Source: Nitrospirota bacterium (GTDB lineage: Bacteria; Nitrospirota; Thermodesulfovibrionia; Thermodesulfovibrionales; UBA1546). From it: 32,505 nucleotides of DNA. The position numbers and the translations under genes were made by a program. A model generated the notes under the pieces. The model ran no database searches. It was given only the letters and a program-made list of their open reading frames with translations, and was not told the DNA's origin. This document shows positions 29,883 to 32,505 of this stretch, piece after piece. The DNA is taken from contig JACQXE010000067.1 in the NCBI GenBank assembly GCA_016208915.1, forward strand, positions 1 through 32,505. The letters run 5' to 3'. The first letter of the stretch is position 1. Every line of letters begins with the position of its first letter.

Positions 29883-32331
29883 TGCCAGATGAAGAAGGTG
29901 TTACTGTATAAGTAGGCATAGCCGTGGTCGTAATACTAAAAGTATCGCTGACTACATCGATAGTGAGGGTAGCGTTAGTCGTTGTCGAATAAGAACTTGA
30001 TGAAGTAAGACGGACTTGAACTGAATCGCCATTGTTGACCGTGCCTGACGAAGATGTAAAGGTACCACCATTAATAGAATATTCTCCACCGGTGATTGAA
30101 ATCGGCGAAGGGGCGTTGATGCCGGAGATGGTGATAGAGTTAGAAGTAATGACCGTATTTAATGTAACGCCTGTCTGGTCGGTGAAGGTGAAAGAGTCAG
30201 GAATAGTATCAGGCAATGGTGTTATAGTGCCGCCACGAACAGGCCAGACATAGTATTTTATACTCTTATAACTTACATAGTCCGTGTAAAGCATGTTTCC
30301 ATACCGATCGAGATTCCATGCAAGGTTAGTATTAGCAGCTGCGGTAGTAGACGACCAATAGTTAGATTGAGCATTCATAAAGCCTTGGGTATTAAGCCAA
30401 AAGAAAATATTTGGCTCAGATGTATTAACAAGACTTTTAAACTCGATTCTATTGGAAAGTCGCCAATCATTGCGACCAAGATAATTGTTACTATTCAAAC
30501 ATGCAACATAATCCAAAGTTTCTTGCCATGTTTTTGTCCCACCAGAGCATGTACCAACTGTTGGCGTGCCAGCATCCTTTGTCCACATTAATCCAGTGAG
30601 ATTATCTGTAATTGTCTGATCTCCGTTATCAGCAAATCTCGGGGTAAGCCATGCAACGCCTGCTTGAATTTCCCCATCCTGTCCTGTGCCTGTACAAGTA
30701 ACTTCGGCCCCTGCTGAGTTATAACACTTCGTTTGGCCGGTTTTTGGCAAGCTAATTAATCCCCCAGACCCTGCGCGGACAATCCACACATTGCCGACAT
30801 CCGTCGCCTTACCCTGATAACCAACTCCTCCGCTATGTCCCGTTTGTGTACGGAATACCCATGCCCAAGTTTTATTATCGGCACGCGTTGTTGATAACCA
30901 GTACCAATCCGACTGAACATTTATAAATCCTTGGGTATTCAACCATGTAGGTAGAAAAGAAACACCTGCATTTACTATGCTCGGCATCTCGTTATAATTT
31001 GGCAGTCGCCAATCATTATGTCCAAGATAATTTTCGGCGTTTAACTTTGCCACGTAGTCAAGAGCATGCTGCCAGGTGACCTTTCCATCATTTGCAACGT
31101 TATCTGTATCCCATCCTGGATCTCGTGTAGTCATCAGGTTTGCATCTTTCGACCAGATTAGACCGGTCAGGTTATCCGTAATTGTCTGATCTCCGTTATC
31201 TGAAAACCTCGGATTAGGCCATGCAACGCCTGTTTGAATCGCACCGTCATCGCCAGCAGCATAGCTCGACGTCTGGCCAGTGCGGGGGAGGTCAATGGCG
31301 GGAAAAGCATTGGTGGCATATTTGAGGTCATGATTACTAGCGTCAGAATAACTTATATGAACTTTGCCCTGTGAGTCGATGGCTATAGAAGTATAATAGC
31401 CCACATACCCAGCGCTATCAATCGTAGATGTAACCCATGTTCCTGAGGCATTTGTTGCATATTTGAGACTACCATTTGAATTATCCAAATAGCTTATATG
31501 CGCCTTATTGCTTGAATCTATTACTATGGAAGTATCTCCATACCCTCCACTGCTAACGGTAGATACAGCCCATGAGCCTCCAGTATTCGTGGCATATTTG
31601 ATACCGCAGTTTATGAGATCATAATAACTTATATGAACCTTGTTATTTGAATCGAGAGCTATAGAGGTATAACTGCCCACATAGTTTCCACTGTCAATCG
31701 TAGAAGTAACCCATGTTCCTGAGGCATTTGTTGCATATTTAAGATCATCATTTGTATCATCAAAATAACTGACATGCGCCTTGCCATTTGAGTCAATGGC
31801 GATAGAGGTATAAGTGCCCACATTTCCAACGCTATCAATAGTTGATGTAACCCATGTGCCTGAGGCGTTCGTTGCATATTTGAGGTCATAGTTGCCTTGG
31901 TCATTATAGCTAATGTGCACTTTGTTATTTGAATCGAGGGATATTGAGTTACCCCCTCCTACCCATCCGGCACTGTCAATGGTAGAAGTAACCCATGTGC
32001 CTGAGACATTTGTGGCATATTTGAGGTCTTGGTTGGTATCATCAGAATAGCTTATATGTACTTTATTGTTTGAATCTACAGCAATTGATGCATATCTCCC
32101 TACACCCAAAGAACTATCCACTGTTTCATACTGCCATTGTGTACCATCGTAATAGGCATGATAAAGGTGATCGCCGCCGTAAACAATATGAGGGTAGTTA
32201 GTAACTTTATCGATAGCGATAGACCGCTGGGACATGTTTGTAAAATACTTCGGCGCATCCACTGCCTCAATTGTCCATGAAGCAAAAGACAAAGAAGGCA
32301 AAACCAGTACCATAGCGCAGAAGAACAACAT
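29824..32331 (-). CDS. DUF1566 (Lcl C-terminal) repeat surface protein, N-terminal part (frameshifted)
   Basis: I choose the ATG at 32331 over a TTG just upstream; neither has a clear ribosome binding site. A signal peptide ends at L-S-F-A-S. About six to seven repeats of roughly 46 residues follow (I-A-V-D-S-N-N-K-V-H-I-S-Y, D-L-K-Y-A-T-N, G-T-W-V-T-S-T-I-D-S), to about residue 350. Then come two DUF1566 domains (each with N-G-D-Q-T-I-T-D-N-L-T-G-L-x-W and N-D-W-R-L), a beta domain near 725-810, and the start of an InlB-type repeat. The frame stops at T-A-Q-G-A-T-A-T where an S-F-T-V-T-P-N-A-G-Y-like stretch is expected. About ten residues plus the frame are lost before the downstream ORF takes over. 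The intact product would be an exported adhesin-like protein of about 1170 residues. Confidence 0.8.
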   Translation of the reverse strand: MLFFCAMVLVLPSLSFASWTIEAVDAPKYFTNMSQRSIAIDKVTNYPHIVYGGDHLYHAYYDGTQWQYETVDSSLGVGRYASIAVDSNNKVHISYSDDTNQDLKYATNVSGTWVTSTIDSAGWVGGGNSISLDSNNKVHISYNDQGNYDLKYATNASGTWVTSTIDSVGNVGTYTSIAIDSNGKAHVSYFDDTNDDLKYATNASGTWVTSTIDSGNYVGSYTSIALDSNNKVHISYYDLINCGIKYATNTGGSWAVSTVSSGGYGDTSIVIDSSNKAHISYLDNSNGSLKYATNASGTWVTSTIDSAGYVGYYTSIAIDSQGKVHISYSDASNHDLKYATNAFPAIDLPRTGQTSSYAAGDDGAIQTGVAWPNPRFSDNGDQTITDNLTGLIWSKDANLMTTRDPGWDTDNVANDGKVTWQHALDYVAKLNAENYLGHNDWRLPNYNEMPSIVNAGVSFLPTWLNTQGFINVQSDWYWLSTTRADNKTWAWVFRTQTGHSGGVGYQGKATDVGNVWIVRAGSGGLISLPKTGQTKCYNSAGAEVTCTGTGQDGEIQAGVAWLTPRFADNGDQTITDNLTGLMWTKDAGTPTVGTCSGGTKTWQETLDYVACLNSNNYLGRNDWRLSNRIEFKSLVNTSEPNIFFWLNTQGFMNAQSNYWSSTTAAANTNLAWNLDRYGNMLYTDYVSYKSIKYYVWPVRGGTITPLPDTIPDSFTFTDQTGVTLNTVITSNSITISGINAPSPISITGGEYSINGGTFTSSSGTVNNGDSVQVRLTSSSSYSTTTNATLTIDVVSDTFSITTTAMPTYTVTPSSSGNGTITPSTPQTTAQGATAT

Positions 32332-32339
32332 CAACAACA

Positions 32340-32370
32340 GTTTCGAGTTTCAAGTCTCAAGTTTCCAGTC
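32340..32370. repeat. Heptamer tract between the IS200-like end and the surface protein
   Basis: Four 7-base units (such as GTTTCGA and GTTTCAA) and a partial fifth occupy the region directly upstream of the surface-protein start, where its ribosome binding site should be. Confidence 0.8.
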
Positions 32371-32376
32371 ATAACG

Positions 32377-32425
32377 CTCCCTCAAAGAGGGAGGCTTGAC
32401 GGTTGTGAGCCGTCTCAAAGACGGC
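32377..32425. mobile_element. Right-end hairpins of an IS200/IS605-type element
   Basis: Two hairpins with three-base loops lie just downstream of the transposase stop: CTCCCTC/GAGGGAG (32377-32393) and GCCGTCT/AGACGGC (32409-32425). Paired subterminal hairpins and no terminal inverted repeats are the known ends recognised by Y1 transposases of the IS200/IS605 group. The exact element end is not resolved. Confidence 0.65.
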
Positions 32426-32439
32426 CGTTTAGGTTTATA

Positions 32440-32505
32440 CTAAAATCTGCCCTCTTCTTGTTCACTGTCCAGCTTTTCCTGATTAGCAATGTAGTCTTTG
32501 ATCTT
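32440..32505 (-). CDS. IS200/IS605-family TnpA transposase, C-terminal fragment (cut by window edge)
   Basis: The minus strand is open from the window edge to TAG at 32440-32442 and encodes K-I-K-D-Y-I-A-N-Q-E-K and an acidic tail. An I-K-x-Y-I-x-N-Q helix is the usual C-terminus of the HUH/Y1 transposases. The catalytic domain lies beyond the window. Its coupling to two hairpins downstream supports the call. Confidence 0.65.
   Translation of the reverse strand, partial: KIKDYIANQEKLDSEQEEGRF

Noticed and set aside
1-32505. CRISPR array, tRNA or rRNA genes
   Set aside because: The repeats seen are tandem and short or dispersed, with no regular spacer architecture. I found no cloverleaf or rRNA-like conserved segments by eye.

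Overview
The window looks like a chromosomal segment of an anaerobic, Gram-negative, moderately AT-rich bacterium. The gene set (four-subunit pyruvate:ferredoxin oxidoreductase, two-subunit Fe-S fumarase, MqnA of the futalosine menaquinone route, an MglA/MglB pair, HrcA/CIRCE heat-shock control, SBBP and DUF1566 surface proteins) fits Nitrospirota (Thermodesulfovibrionia-like) or a neighbouring deep lineage. That assignment is inference from protein character, not from a search.

Layout: 1-126 is the tail of an IS110-type transposase. 206-7596 is a long minus-strand run: porC-porD-porA-porB, then a roadblock protein and MglA-type GTPase, a SurA-like lipoprotein, fumarase alpha and beta, and an NAD(P)-binding epimerase. 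7715-8905 (+) is a LutB-type iron-sulfur protein. 8902-11364 (-) holds mqnA, bioD and a FabG-type reductase. 11697-11861 (+) is a 54-residue protein, converging on rsmE (-). 12600-14045 (+) is a small accessory island: a lipoprotein gene, a DUF2283 gene and decayed ORFs, separated by recurrent cassette-like boundary sequences. 14056-18882 (-) is the hrcA-grpE-dnaK-dnaJ operon with a perfect CIRCE operator. 19111-21387 (-) has spermidine synthase and an ornithine/lysine-type decarboxylase. 21466-23976 (-) is a PAS hybrid histidine kinase split by one in-frame TGA. 24039-24917 (+) is a class IV aminotransferase and 24989-26368 (-) a DUF234-type ATPase. 26550-32331 (-) is a surface-protein region in which two large repeat proteins are each broken by a frameshift. 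32340-32505 is the end of an IS200/IS605-type element.

How the genes fit together: POR plus fumarase point to a reductive or ferredoxin-linked central metabolism. mqnA, bioD and fabG supply quinone, biotin and fatty-acid functions. The decarboxylase and SpeE make a short polyamine module. The heat-shock operon is conventional.

The most unusual material is non-coding. There are degenerate heptanucleotide-periodic tracts at several gene ends, one of which fills the whole dnaK-dnaJ spacer. GC-rich palindromes are inserted in frame in fumarase beta, and octamer repeats lie inside rsmE. A 128-139 bp repeat has outer arms that differ between copies yet remain complementary within each copy. Integron-attC-like boundaries flank the small accessory genes. 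Three large genes between 21 and 32 kb are interrupted, which means either real decay or phase variation, or local sequence error.
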